A DNA stretch of 10,531 nt from Candidatus Peribacteria bacterium (GCA_903854455.1 CAINWJ010000112.1:1-10531), one strand, 5' to 3'. Counted from the stretch's first letter, positions 1 to 7,477 are shown. Notes: generated by a model not told the origin, from the letters alone. Numbers and translations: made by a program.

Positions 1-119
1 CGGTTGTCGCAGTAGATGGGTGCTTTGAGCCCACTGGTCCAGGTGAACGGGGGATCGGTAGCGAGCCTGACGGCTCGGATGGCGAGTAAATGTTCTGCGA
101 TGCGGTCTCCGTGGGGCAT
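1..119 (-). CDS. pyrE: Orotate phosphoribosyltransferase, N-terminal 39 codons (partial)
   Basis: The gene runs off the left edge, so only the amino end is present. Translated from the ATG at 119-117 it begins MPHGDRIAEHLLAI and ends FTWTSGLKAPIYCDN. The F-x-W-x-S-G-x-K-x-P-x-Y-C-D-N block is the characteristic N-terminal motif of PyrE, the enzyme joining orotate to PRPP to give OMP and PPi in pyrimidine synthesis. It is divergent from rsmG. No other standard start codon lies just upstream in frame. A -10-like TACATT sits exactly 6 nt before the ATG with TTTACA 17 bp further up, so the mRNA may be leaderless. The catalytic and PRPP-binding parts lie outside the window. The name rests on one motif, but that motif is distinctive. 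Confidence 0.85.
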   Translation of the reverse strand, partial: MPHGDRIAEHLLAIRAVRLATDPPFTWTSGLKAPIYCDN

Positions 120-124
120 GGACG

Positions 125-170
125 GAATGTAGAATGTAAAATGTAGAATGTAAAATGGAAAATGGAAAAT
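125..170. repeat. AT-rich short tandem repeat (GAATGTAAAATGTA type)
   Basis: Tandem 14-bp words of the form GAATGTAAAATGTA alternate here and then degrade into AAAATGGAAAATGG. The same words recur at 1181-1210 and, inverted, at 1245-1275. On the minus strand the array supplies promoter-like hexamers for pyrE. Confidence 0.8.
126..154 (-). promoter_or_regulatory. Putative pyrE promoter embedded in AT-rich tandem repeat
   Basis: Read on the minus strand: TTTACA (154-149), a 17-bp spacer, TACATT (131-126), then 6 nt to the pyrE ATG. The -35 matches consensus at 5 of 6 positions and the -10 at 4 of 6. Both boxes are formed by units of the tandem repeat. The predicted transcription start falls on the start codon, implying a leaderless transcript. 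Inference from sequence only. Confidence 0.5.
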
Positions 171-172
171 TT

Positions 173-223
173 CCCCTCTCCCCTCGGGAGAGGGGTGGCG
201 AGCTCTGCGAGCCGGGGTGAGGG
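173..223. repeat. REP-like pyrimidine-rich palindromic element, copy 1
   Basis: CCCCTCTCCC (173-182) pairs with GGGAGAGGGG (186-195) around a 3-nt loop. It is followed by a GC-rich linker and GGGGTGAGGG (214-223). The reverse complement has the order CCCTCACCCC, linker, hairpin, which is also the order of the element at 7203-7242, so the two are inverted relatives. It lies in the pyrE/rsmG divergent gap. Confidence 0.75.
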
Positions 224-227
224 AAGC

Positions 228-256
228 TTGGCGATTTCGTTTTTTTCCCACACAAT
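228..256 (+). promoter_or_regulatory. Putative rsmG promoter, leaderless geometry
   Basis: TTGGCG (228-233), a 17-bp spacer, CACAAT (251-256), then 6 nt to the GTG start at 263. Each hexamer matches consensus at 4 of 6 positions. The start point would coincide with the GTG, and no Shine-Dalgarno sequence is visible. Confidence 0.45.
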
Positions 257-262
257 GCACCC

Positions 263-943
263 GTGTCCGATGTATCACTCGATCTCCGGCTGAAGGAACT
301 GCTTGAGGTATTTCTCTTCGAGAACAGCAGGCTCAACCTCTCGGCATTCCGCACGAATGAATTGTGCTGGACCGGCAACATCCTCGATTCCGTTTCCATT
401 CTGGATCCCAAGCAGATCTTCGTTGATTGCAGCAAGGTTCGTTCCATCGTCGATCTGGGGACCGGCGGCGGCTTCCCGCTCTTGCCGCTGGCTCTGGCAT
501 TGCCGCAGGCGCACTGCCTCGGTATCGATTCCACGACCAAGAAGATCGAGGCGGTTGGTCGCATCGTGACGACGATGAAGATTCCGAATATTGAACTGAA
601 GAGTGACCGGATCGAAGTTCTGGCGCATCAGGACCGCTACCGCGAGAAGGCGGATTTAGTGACTGCACGTGCACTGGCGCCGCTCAACGTATTGCTGGAA
701 TACGCGGTTCCTTTACTCAAAGTCGGAGGTCTCTGTGCATTCTGGAAATCAACGAAGGTCGCCGACGAACTTGCCATGTCATCGAACGCGCAGAAGGTTC
801 TCTCCTGCCGCTTCTTTGGAACATTTGAATATGATTTAGGCGGCGCATGGGGTAAACGAACGATTGTGTTCTTTAGGAAAGATGCCGCCACGCCTATAGA
901 TTATCCCAGGAAAACAGGGACACCGAAAAGCGAGCCTCTGTAA
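263..943 (+). CDS. rsmG: 16S rRNA (guanine-527-N7)-methyltransferase RsmG
   Basis: This cytosolic SAM-dependent enzyme (formerly GidB) methylates N7 of G527 in 16S rRNA. The 226 residues are close to the usual family length. Visible landmarks: N-terminal NSRLNLSAFR with NILDSV (about 21-44), corresponding to the family N-L-T-x-x-R and H-x-x-D-S segments; SAM motif I, DLGTGGGFP (64-72); an acidic GIDS at the end of strand 2 (87-90); VTARALAPL (133-141), matching the family V-T-A-R-A-x-A-x-L; KVGG (153-156); and the typical C-terminal YPRKTGTPKSEPL. The usual histidine of the HxxDS segment is N39 here. The start is GTG: the nearby ATG at 255 is out of frame. There is no ribosome-binding site, but a -10-like box sits 6 nt upstream. 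It is divergent from pyrE and apparently monocistronic. Confidence 0.93.
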   Translation: MSDVSLDLRLKELLEVFLFENSRLNLSAFRTNELCWTGNILDSVSILDPKQIFVDCSKVRSIVDLGTGGGFPLLPLALALPQAHCLGIDSTTKKIEAVGRIVTTMKIPNIELKSDRIEVLAHQDRYREKADLVTARALAPLNVLLEYAVPLLKVGGLCAFWKSTKVADELAMSSNAQKVLSCRFFGTFEYDLGGAWGKRTIVFFRKDAATPIDYPRKTGTPKSEPL

Positions 944-955
944 CAAATGAGGCTC
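932..955. terminator. Candidate hairpin terminator at the rsmG stop
   Basis: GAGCCTC (932-938) pairs perfectly with GAGGCTC (949-955) around a 10-nt loop, and the rsmG TAA lies inside the loop. On the minus strand the stem is followed by GCTTTTC. It could act in both directions, ending rsmG and the small minus-strand ORF. The U-tracts are weak. Confidence 0.4.
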
Positions 956-973
956 TGCTTCGTTTAAACATTT

Positions 974-1066
974 TTACAGGTGCTGCTGCATTGTGGAAAT
1001 GACCACGATCAGGCAGGCGACGAACACGATCACAAACGGAGACAAACCCAACGTACGGGAACGCAT
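974..1066 (-). CDS. Possible small single-pass membrane peptide (30 aa)
   Basis: I do not recognise this gene. An ATG at 1066-1064 opens a 30-codon frame ending in TAA at 976-974. The product has a short basic start (MRSRTLGLSPF), one hydrophobic stretch FVIVFVACLIVVIS (11-24) and a polar tail TMQQHL. That is the arrangement of a small membrane protein with one span. A stop codon lies eleven codons upstream in frame, so it is not the tail of a larger ORF. It occupies an otherwise unexplained gap between rsmG and rlmE, with a candidate hairpin terminator just beyond its end. Against it: no clear promoter or ribosome-binding site, and 30 codons can arise by chance. A 50-codon hydrophilic frame on the other strand looks less protein-like. 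Confidence 0.33.
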   Translation of the reverse strand: MRSRTLGLSPFVIVFVACLIVVISTMQQHL

Positions 1067-1185
1067 AGGGGTGATGGGGGAATCGAGGACGGAGAGAGTC
1101 TATGCTTCGACTGATCGGGCGCAATTGTGGGAACGCAAAAGTAGTACGTAGTATTTGTTGCCGAAACACAGGTGAAGGGAATGTA

Positions 1186-1275
1186 AAATGTAGAATGTAA
1201 AATGTAGAATGAATGGGAGCGATTCTTCGATTTTCGCTTGCGAATTCTACATTCTCAATTTTACATTCTACATTT
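1186..1275. repeat. Inverted AT-rich repeat flanking the rlmE start
   Basis: Eighteen bases at 1186-1203 (beginning AAATGTAGAATG) are exactly complementary to 1258-1275, separated by 54 bp. The units are the same TAGAATGTAAAATG words found upstream of pyrE. The right arm ends 7 nt before the likely rlmE start, and its TACATT (1269-1274) could serve as a -10 box with TCTACA (1246-1251) 17 bp upstream. Confidence 0.75.
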
Positions 1276-1282
1276 CTATCTC

Positions 1283-1873
1283 TTGCCCAAGCCCTACATC
1301 CCCAACGACAAGTGGAGCCAGCGCGCTGCCAAGGAGGGCTACCGTGCCCGTTCGGTGTTCAAGCTGATGGAGCTGGATGAACGGTTCCATCTCCTCGCCT
1401 ACAACATGCACGTGCTGGATCTGGGTGCCGCGCCGGGGAGCTGGCTACAGTACGCTGGCAAGAAGATCGGCGAGAGCGGACATGCGCTCGGACTGGATTT
1501 GAAGGAGATTGATCGTATCGCTCCGAATGTCACGACCCGCATCTGCGACATCACGGATCTGGTGCAGGTCGGTACCGCATTGCAATCGCTTGGCTGGAAG
1601 CATGCCGATCTTGTCCTTTCGGACCTGGCACCGAACACCAGTGGCATCAAAGACATCGATCAGTGGAAATCAGTGGAATTGTGTGATGCGGTGCTGAAGA
1701 TCGCACAGCGGTTCCTGAAGAACCGTGGGACGGTCGTCATGAAGATCTTCCGCGGACGGGACTTCGATGCGTTCATCCAGCGCGTTCGTGCACTGTTTCC
1801 GGCTATCAAGATCGTGACGGTGAAGGCGTCGCGGGATAGGAGCAGGGAGGTGTATGTCGTTGCGAAACGATGA
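1283..1873 (+). CDS. rlmE: 23S rRNA 2'-O-methyltransferase RlmE (FtsJ/RrmJ family)
   Basis: RlmE uses SAM to methylate the 2'-OH of U2552 in the 23S rRNA A-loop, a late step in 50S assembly. From the TTG at 1283 the protein has 196 residues: PKPYIPNDKW, the EGYRARSVFKL segment, motif I DLGAAPGSW (46-54), SDLAPNTSG (113-121), VVMKIFRG (151-158) and SREVYVVAKR at the end. The K-D-K-E catalytic tetrad is intact at K27, D114, K154 and E189. The spacing closely follows E. coli RrmJ (K38, D124, K164, E199). An in-frame TTG at 1238 would add 15 residues, but those would be translated from the AT-rich inverted repeat, so I prefer 1283. No ATG or Shine-Dalgarno sequence is available. RsmG and RlmE, both rRNA methyltransferases, lie near each other but are not overlapping. 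Confidence 0.9.
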   Translation: MPKPYIPNDKWSQRAAKEGYRARSVFKLMELDERFHLLAYNMHVLDLGAAPGSWLQYAGKKIGESGHALGLDLKEIDRIAPNVTTRICDITDLVQVGTALQSLGWKHADLVLSDLAPNTSGIKDIDQWKSVELCDAVLKIAQRFLKNRGTVVMKIFRGRDFDAFIQRVRALFPAIKIVTVKASRDRSREVYVVAKR

Positions 1874-1887
1874 TGTATTGATATCCC

Positions 1888-1915
1888 GTAGAGCCGCAAA
1901 ATTTTGCGGCTCTAC
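1888..1915. repeat. Perfect 28-bp palindrome, GAGCCGCAA family, copy 1
   Basis: GTAGAGCCGCAAAA is followed immediately by its exact reverse complement. It lies 14 bp after the rlmE stop and could fold as a strong terminator-like hairpin, but it is followed by AATCC, not a U-run. Related copies lie at 4422-4445 and 7456-7477. Confidence 0.85.
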
Positions 1916-1995
1916 AATCCGATTTACAAACCATTTCACAATTTCCCCATTCCACAATTGTCCAATGTCCGGTTTGCGCGCACCATTGTGCCCGC

Positions 1996-2778
1996 ATGAT
2001 TGTCTTCTCGGGCGTCTCCAAATCTTTTGGCAAGAAACAGGCACTGTCGCACATTGATCTGCGCATAGAGCCTGGGGAATTTGTCTGCCTTACCGGTCCG
2101 AGCGGGGCAGGGAAGTCGACCATCCTACATCTCCTGATTCGCCTGGAACATCCGACGAGCGGCAGCATCGAAGTGGATGGCGCCGATCTTGCCCGTTTGC
2201 CATCACCTGTACTTCAGCTCTACAGGAGCCGCACCGGCATCCTCTTCCAGGATTACCGTCTGCTTGCCGATCGCACGGTATTCGAAAACGTCGCACTGTC
2301 GCTGGAAGCGACACCGGCATCCGATGCATCGATTGATCGTGCGGTCCATGGCGTGCTCAAGCGGCTCGATCTCTCCGGGAAAGCGGATGCGTATCCCCAT
2401 GAGTTATCCGGTGGCGAGAAGACCCGCGTCGGTCTGGCACGCGCACTCGTCCACAAGCCGAGTATTCTTCTGGTCGATGAGCCGACCGGGAACATCGATC
2501 CGGCGGAGTCCCAGGAGATTCTCGGCCTGCTTCGTGAAGTGAATAAAGAGGGAGCCACAGTGATGCTGGCGACACACGACAAGCTGGTCGTGGATGCCCT
2601 CGGCGTCCGCGTCATTCGTCTGGAAGATGGAAAGATCGTCCGCGATTCGACTGGCGGATACAGTGAACCTGCGACAGTGCATCGCAGCAGTGTTGCTTCC
2701 GTCGAAGAATCTCCGAAAGCTGAACATGCACCGAAGAGCCAGTCAGGAGGGCATGTGAAGCCGGTGGGGGTGCAGTGA
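1996..2778 (+). CDS. ftsE: Cell-division ABC-transporter ATPase FtsE (FtsX not adjacent)
   Basis: FtsE is the cytoplasmic ATPase of the FtsEX complex, which controls peptidoglycan hydrolases at the division site. Motifs in order: Walker A GPSGAGKST (34-42), Q-loop in LFQDYRLL (Q85), signature LSGGE (137-141), Walker B ILLVDE (157-162) followed by PTGNIDP, and H-loop ATHD (H194). The MIVFSGVSKSF start, FQDYRLL, TVFENVALSL and DGKIVRDSTGGY at the end of the core are typical of FtsE among ABC ATPases. About 38 residues follow the core (222-260), rich in S, E, A and K and probably disordered, making it longer than the usual roughly 220-230. The normal partner ftsX is not here: the next gene, purM, is convergent. 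A LolD/MacB-type ATPase is the main alternative, but the motif set favours FtsE. Just upstream, no promoter stands out. Confidence 0.83.
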   Translation: MIVFSGVSKSFGKKQALSHIDLRIEPGEFVCLTGPSGAGKSTILHLLIRLEHPTSGSIEVDGADLARLPSPVLQLYRSRTGILFQDYRLLADRTVFENVALSLEATPASDASIDRAVHGVLKRLDLSGKADAYPHELSGGEKTRVGLARALVHKPSILLVDEPTGNIDPAESQEILGLLREVNKEGATVMLATHDKLVVDALGVRVIRLEDGKIVRDSTGGYSEPATVHRSSVASVEESPKAEHAPKSQSGGHVKPVGVQ

Positions 2779-2783
2779 CGGAA

Positions 2784-2857
2784 GAAGCCAAGGAAGGCGA
2801 AGAAATCAAGGAAACCAACGAACTGAAATCCTCGGACTCTTCGGTTTCCTCGGTTTC
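2784..2857. terminator. Imperfect inverted repeat between convergent ftsE and purM
   Basis: A 33-nt arm at 2784-2816 is complementary to 2825-2857 at 22 of 33 positions, with an 8-nt loop. Several mismatches become G-U pairs in the purM-strand RNA. It fills nearly all of the 81-bp gap between the two stop codons, so a shared bidirectional terminator or a decayed intergenic repeat fits. There is no U-run. Confidence 0.4.
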
Positions 2858-2859
2858 TA

Positions 2860-3897
2860 TTACCATGCAAGCTTGTTTTGCATCCTTACAATCTGCGATC
2901 CATTGTTCGCAATCGTCCCGATCTCGTAGCAATCCATCCGGTTCTTCTTCATTTCCTTGATCACCGCTGCGGCATCCTTCGGTCGAACCACGATCGTCAG
3001 TCCCACTCCCAGGTTGAACGTCCGAATCATGTCTGCGTCATCGTTGCCGGATTTGTCGCGGATGAATTTGAAAATGGGCAGGATCTTGATTGCCGATGCA
3101 TCGATCACAGCATCCGTTCCCTTGGGCAGGATGCGATTCAAGTTCCCGGGAATCCCGCCGCCGGTGATGTGAGCGAGCCCGCGGAGGATCTTCTTCTGAA
3201 AGAGTCCCTTGAGTGCGCCAGCGTAGCACCAGTGCGGCGTCATGATTTGGTCGAGGAACGTCTTGCCATCGACCATCTCATGGATGATCGCCAGATCTTC
3301 GCGGATCAATGCGCGAACCAGCGTGTAGCCATTCGTATGTAATCCGCTCGATTGCACAGCGAGCACCGTATCGCCCGGCTTGATGTCCGATCCGTCGATG
3401 ATCGCATCCTTCTCCACGACACCGATGCAGCTGGCACCCAGGACGTACGTGCCGGGCTGCAGCACGCCGGGTTGTTCGGATGTTTCGCCTCCGGTCAGGA
3501 CACATCCTTGTTCCGTGCAGCACTTGGCGAAGTTCTCGACGAGTGACGAGATGACTTCTTTCTCCATTTTTCCGCAAACGATCAAGTCCTGGATGAAGAG
3601 TGGCGTAGCCCCCATCACGATCACGTCATTGATCAGATGATTGATTAAATCCGCGCAGATGCCGGGGACACGTTTGAACTTGAATGCCAGGAGCTGCTTG
3701 CTGCCCGGTTCTTCCGTTTTGCAGACCAGTACCGGATGTTTGTAGCCGGGGAACGCGCCGTCACAGAGCGACGAGAACGCACCGATCTTGTTGAGCACGA
3801 GCGGGTTCTTGGTTTCCAGGCTCTTTGCCATTTTCTTCTTCGTAGCATCGGCGGCGGCGATGTCGACACCGGCGGATTTGTAGGAGATGCGGGGCAT
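2860..3897 (-). CDS. purM: Phosphoribosylformylglycinamidine cyclo-ligase (AIR synthetase)
   Basis: PurM uses ATP to close the ring of FGAM, giving aminoimidazole ribonucleotide, the fifth step of purine synthesis. The 345 residues match family length. Visible family blocks: YKSAGVDI (6-13), NDVIVMGATPLFIQDL (90-105), LTGGETSEQPG (134-144), SSGLHTNGYTLVR (183-195), PHWCY (221-225), AHITGGGIPGNLNRILP (242-258) and IRTFNLGVGL (291-300). The glycine-rich phosphate-binding stretch usually written TDGVGTK reads TEEPGSK (61-67): T, the acidic residue, G and K are kept, while the first glycine and the valine are replaced. The blocks elsewhere are intact, so the enzyme is probably active. An AIR-synthase-like paralogue with another substrate cannot be excluded. 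It is convergent with ftsE and divergent from the NUDIX gene, with a -10-like TACAAT 6 nt before the ATG. Confidence 0.9.
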   Translation of the reverse strand: MPRISYKSAGVDIAAADATKKKMAKSLETKNPLVLNKIGAFSSLCDGAFPGYKHPVLVCKTEEPGSKQLLAFKFKRVPGICADLINHLINDVIVMGATPLFIQDLIVCGKMEKEVISSLVENFAKCCTEQGCVLTGGETSEQPGVLQPGTYVLGASCIGVVEKDAIIDGSDIKPGDTVLAVQSSGLHTNGYTLVRALIREDLAIIHEMVDGKTFLDQIMTPHWCYAGALKGLFQKKILRGLAHITGGGIPGNLNRILPKGTDAVIDASAIKILPIFKFIRDKSGNDDADMIRTFNLGVGLTIVVRPKDAAAVIKEMKKNRMDCYEIGTIANNGSQIVRMQNKLAW

Positions 3898-3903
3898 GAG
3901 TGG

Positions 3904-3932
3904 ATTGTAGCGGATGGTATGGAAGATGGCAG
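3904..3932 (-). promoter_or_regulatory. Putative purM promoter, leaderless geometry
   Basis: On the minus strand: CTGCCA (3932-3927, 4 of 6 consensus), a 17-bp spacer, TACAAT (3909-3904, 5 of 6), then 6 nt to the purM ATG. This is the same spacing seen for pyrE and rsmG. Confidence 0.55.
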
Positions 3933-3963
3933 CCGAGGATTGAGGGAAACCAGAGAGTATTGG

Positions 3964-3972
3964 TGATAGAAT
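3964..3972 (+). promoter_or_regulatory. Putative extended -10 promoter of the NUDIX gene
   Basis: TGATAGAAT gives an extended -10 (TG, one base, TAGAAT at 3967-3972), ending 6 nt before the ATG at 3979. There is no good -35 at 17 bp; TTGAGG at 3940-3945 is 21 bp away. The transcript would start at the start codon. Confidence 0.5.
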
Positions 3973-3978
3973 TATCGT

Positions 3979-4362
3979 ATGAAAAGAATACTGTTGGTCG
4001 CAGGCGTTGTCCTCAGGAAGGGGAATGCATTTTTGCTGGTTCAGGAGAAGCTGCTGCCGGACACTGGACTCTGGAATCTCCCAGCCGGGAGAGTGGAAGA
4101 TGGTCTGACGATCGAGCAGACGGCCGTGAAGGAGGCGAAGGAGGAATCCGGTTTCGATGTGAAGTTAGGGAGGAAGATTGGTGTCTATCCCGGAGGCGGT
4201 GTGGAGCGACATGCATTCGAAGCAGACATCATCGGCGGATCGTTACAGTATCCGAAGGATGAATTGCTGGATGCCCGGTGGTTTTCCATTGAGGAGATAG
4301 AGCAGATGAAGCCGAAGCTCAGAGGGAACTGGGTCTGGGATGCCATTCGGTCGACTTTGTAG
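3979..4362 (+). CDS. NUDIX hydrolase, substrate unknown
   Basis: A single-domain NUDIX protein of 127 residues, a family that cleaves nucleoside diphosphates linked to another moiety and often cleans up oxidised or excess nucleotides. The start MKRILLVAGVVLRKGNAFLLVQE forms the first strands. LWNLPAGRVEDG leads into the NUDIX box at 37-59, whose KEAKEESGF end keeps the metal-binding E-x-x-E-E core (E52, E55, E56). The first conserved glutamate of the box (G-x5-E) is L43 instead. ARWFSIEEIEQM (99-110) is the usual late segment. Nothing in the sequence defines the substrate. It is divergent from purM across an 81-bp gap and convergent with hppA. The start is well placed relative to a -10-like box, and no ribosome-binding site is seen. 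Confidence 0.85.
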   Translation: MKRILLVAGVVLRKGNAFLLVQEKLLPDTGLWNLPAGRVEDGLTIEQTAVKEAKEESGFDVKLGRKIGVYPGGGVERHAFEADIIGGSLQYPKDELLDARWFSIEEIEQMKPKLRGNWVWDAIRSTL

Positions 4363-4421
4363 GGTGACGAGATTTCAATGCACAGCCTACAGACGTTCGT
4401 TGGAAATCTTGGTGAAACCAA

Positions 4422-4445
4422 AGAGCCGCAAGATGTTGCGGCTCT
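4422..4445. repeat. Palindrome, GAGCCGCAA family, copy 2
   Basis: AGAGCCGCAA (4422-4431), loop GATG, TTGCGGCTCT (4436-4445). Same stem as 1888-1915 but with a different centre. It is the first of three hairpins filling the 208-bp gap between the convergent NUDIX and hppA stops. Confidence 0.85.
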
Positions 4446-4464
4446 ACGGTGTATCTATTCGTAA

Positions 4465-4485
4465 AGACGCCCCGCGGGGGCGTCT
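4465..4485. repeat. Palindrome, GACGCCCC family, copy 1
   Basis: AGACGCCCC (4465-4473), loop GCG, GGGGCGTCT (4477-4485). A hairpin-forming intergenic repeat that may also terminate transcription from either convergent gene; no U-run follows. Confidence 0.85.
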
Positions 4486-4505
4486 CTGCTATTGCAACTC
4501 GGTAA

Positions 4506-4526
4506 AGACGCCCCACCGGGGCGTCT
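4506..4526. repeat. Palindrome, GACGCCCC family, copy 2
   Basis: AGACGCCCC (4506-4514), loop ACC, GGGGCGTCT (4518-4526), followed by CTACA. Both copies in this gap are preceded by GTAA, so the duplication includes flanking bases. Confidence 0.85.
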
Positions 4527-4570
4527 CTACAGTTGCTACGATGCTTGCGAAGAAATGATGAGGATTCCGA

Positions 4571-6628
<2,058 letters not shown>

Positions 6629-6726
6629 GGAAGAGGAAAGGAGGAAAAAGTTGACCCATCATGGGGGGAAGAGAGTTTTTTCCGCAAGGTAAAATTTCAT
6701 CGCTCTCTGATAATCATCCTGGCGTA

Positions 6727-6749
6727 GAGACGCCCCGGCGGGGCGTCTC
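6727..6749. repeat. Palindrome, GACGCCCC family, copy 3
   Basis: GAGACGCCCC (6727-6736), loop GGC, GGGGCGTCTC (6740-6749), preceded by GTA. It lies about 100 bp upstream of the hppA start, so here it is not a gene-end element. Confidence 0.85.
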
Positions 6750-6870
6750 AACAAAAAATTGTTGTGCGTCACAATTATTGAATCGTGGGATCGCATGATG
6801 GTTCGATGAGGAAACAGTTTCGTTTGGTATGACATCGACACTGGTGCTTTCGGATCAGCAGGAGGTCATC

Positions 6871-6900
6871 CCTCTCCCTTCGCCGCAGCGGAAGGAGAGG
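6871..6900. repeat. Pyrimidine/purine hairpin, REP-like relative
   Basis: CCTCTCC at 6871-6877 pairs with GGAGAGG at 6894-6900, with a further bulged TTC-GC / GC-GAA stem inside. It resembles the hairpin part of the elements at 173-195 and 7218-7242 but lacks their GGGGTGAGGG arm. Confidence 0.55.
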
Positions 6901-7057
6901 AATATTGCATGTCAGGCATTGAGAAGAGAGTAACTCTTCTGCATGTTCGATAATTGCTCCACCAAAGAATCATGTGATTCACGCAAACCAATGCGCTATC
7001 TAAATTTAAAACTCGTTCTACACTGTGGAGACGTTTACCTCATTCTCCCCAATTCGT

Positions 7058-7147
7058 ATGGTCAAGAAATCAAAAGCGAAGAAGGTTGTCCGGAAAGTGA
7101 AGAAGGTCGTTCGGAAGTCCAAGGCAAAGAAATCGCGCAGGAAATAG
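7058..7147 (+). CDS. Very small, highly basic protein (29 aa), function unknown
   Basis: I do not recognise a family. The ATG at 7058 opens 29 codons ending in TAG: 17 of 29 residues are K or R, six are V, none is acidic. The protein is internally repetitive: KSKAKK occurs at 4-9 and 20-25, and KKVVRK at 8-13 and 15-20. The DNA of these repeats differs at eight positions and all eight are third codon positions with no amino-acid change, which argues strongly for selection on protein sequence. A strong intrinsic terminator starts 19 bp after the stop. An in-frame GTG at 7025 would add 11 residues, but the ATG is simpler. It is likely a nucleic-acid-binding peptide, such as a histone-like tail or a tiny ribosome-associated protein (inference from charge only). 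The larger frame over the same DNA reads through the terminator and a repeat. Confidence 0.8.
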   Translation: MVKKSKAKKVVRKVKKVVRKSKAKKSRRK

Positions 7148-7166
7148 TCGGCATGTCATTGCATGG

Positions 7167-7202
7167 AAAGCGCTCTTTGGAAGGGCGCTTTTCTTTGTTG
7201 TT
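7167..7202 (+). terminator. Intrinsic terminator of the small basic gene
   Basis: AAAGCGCTCT (7167-7176) pairs with AGGGCGCTTT (7182-7191) over 10 bp including one G-U pair, with loop TTGGA, followed by TCTTTGTTGTT. It is the clearest rho-independent terminator in the window. Confidence 0.85.
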
Positions 7203-7242
7203 CCCTCACCCCCCTGACCCCCTCTCCCGGGGGGAGAGGGGG
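7203..7242. repeat. REP-like pyrimidine-rich palindromic element, copy 2
   Basis: CCCTCACCCC (7203-7212), a short linker, then CCCCCTCTCCC (7218-7228) pairing with GGGAGAGGGGG (7232-7242). Same arm order as the reverse complement of 173-223, but with a shorter linker. It begins directly after the terminator. Confidence 0.75.
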
Positions 7243-7320
7243 AATATTATTCGATGATCATCGCAGGAAGGCATCCTTCTTCCCGCACCATTAATAGATG
7301 CCACATATTTCTTCTGGGGA

Positions 7321-7367
7321 GCGGGTTTCCCTTGGCGGCCGAAGCCTTGGCGAAGGCTGCTACCCGC
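7321..7367. repeat. Nested inverted repeat in intergenic mosaic
   Basis: GCGGGT (7321-7326) pairs with ACCCGC (7362-7367) and encloses the hairpin AGCCTT/AAGGCT (7343-7348, 7353-7358) with loop GGCG. It looks like a small palindromic intergenic module, not a gene. Confidence 0.55.
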
Positions 7368-7415
7368 GTAGCATGCAGAGATGCGGAATTTGAAGTTATA
7401 CTTCAGAGCAAGGCA

Positions 7416-7438
7416 TCCTTCTCCCATCGGGAGAAGGA
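7416..7438. repeat. Hairpin TCCTTCTCCC/GGGAGAAGGA
   Basis: A perfect 10-bp stem (7416-7425 with 7429-7438) and loop ATC. Its composition resembles the REP-like elements at 173 and 7203. It stands alone in the repeat mosaic upstream of mntH. Confidence 0.65.
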
Positions 7439-7455
7439 CCGAGAATGAGGGAGGC

Positions 7456-7477
7456 GAGCCGCAAAATTTTGCGGCTC
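7456..7477. repeat. Palindrome, GAGCCGCAA family, copy 3
   Basis: GAGCCGCAAAA followed by its exact reverse complement (22 bp), then TACAAGG. The core is identical to 1888-1915, but the left outer GTA is lost. Confidence 0.85.

Larger units (their letters stand above)
6629..7057. other. Gene-poor gap upstream of hppA, with hairpins
   Basis: I see no convincing gene in these roughly 430 bases. They hold a GACGCCCC palindrome (6727-6749), a short AACAA/TTGTT hairpin (6750-6763), a purine/pyrimidine hairpin (6871-6900), a 7-bp hairpin AGAAGAG/CTCTTCT (6922-6940), and the start of the region leading to the small basic protein at 7058. The hppA promoter must lie here on the minus strand, but I found only weak candidates. 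Confidence 0.5.

Noticed and set aside
1238..1282. N-terminal extension of rlmE from an upstream TTG
   Set aside because: The extra 15 residues would come from the AT-rich inverted repeat; homology begins at PNDKW just after the TTG at 1283.
2775..2960. A 61-codon frame starting inside the ftsE end
   Set aside because: It is translated from the imperfect inverted repeat and the antisense of the purM 3' end; it overlaps both genes and has no coding signature.
6659..6841. A 60-codon minus-strand frame upstream of hppA
   Set aside because: It translates a GACGCCCC palindrome and shows no protein-like features.
6943..7257. A 104-codon plus-strand frame overlapping the small basic gene
   Set aside because: It reads through the intrinsic terminator at 7167-7202 and a REP-like repeat, and the codon-position pattern of changes supports the other frame (7058-7147).
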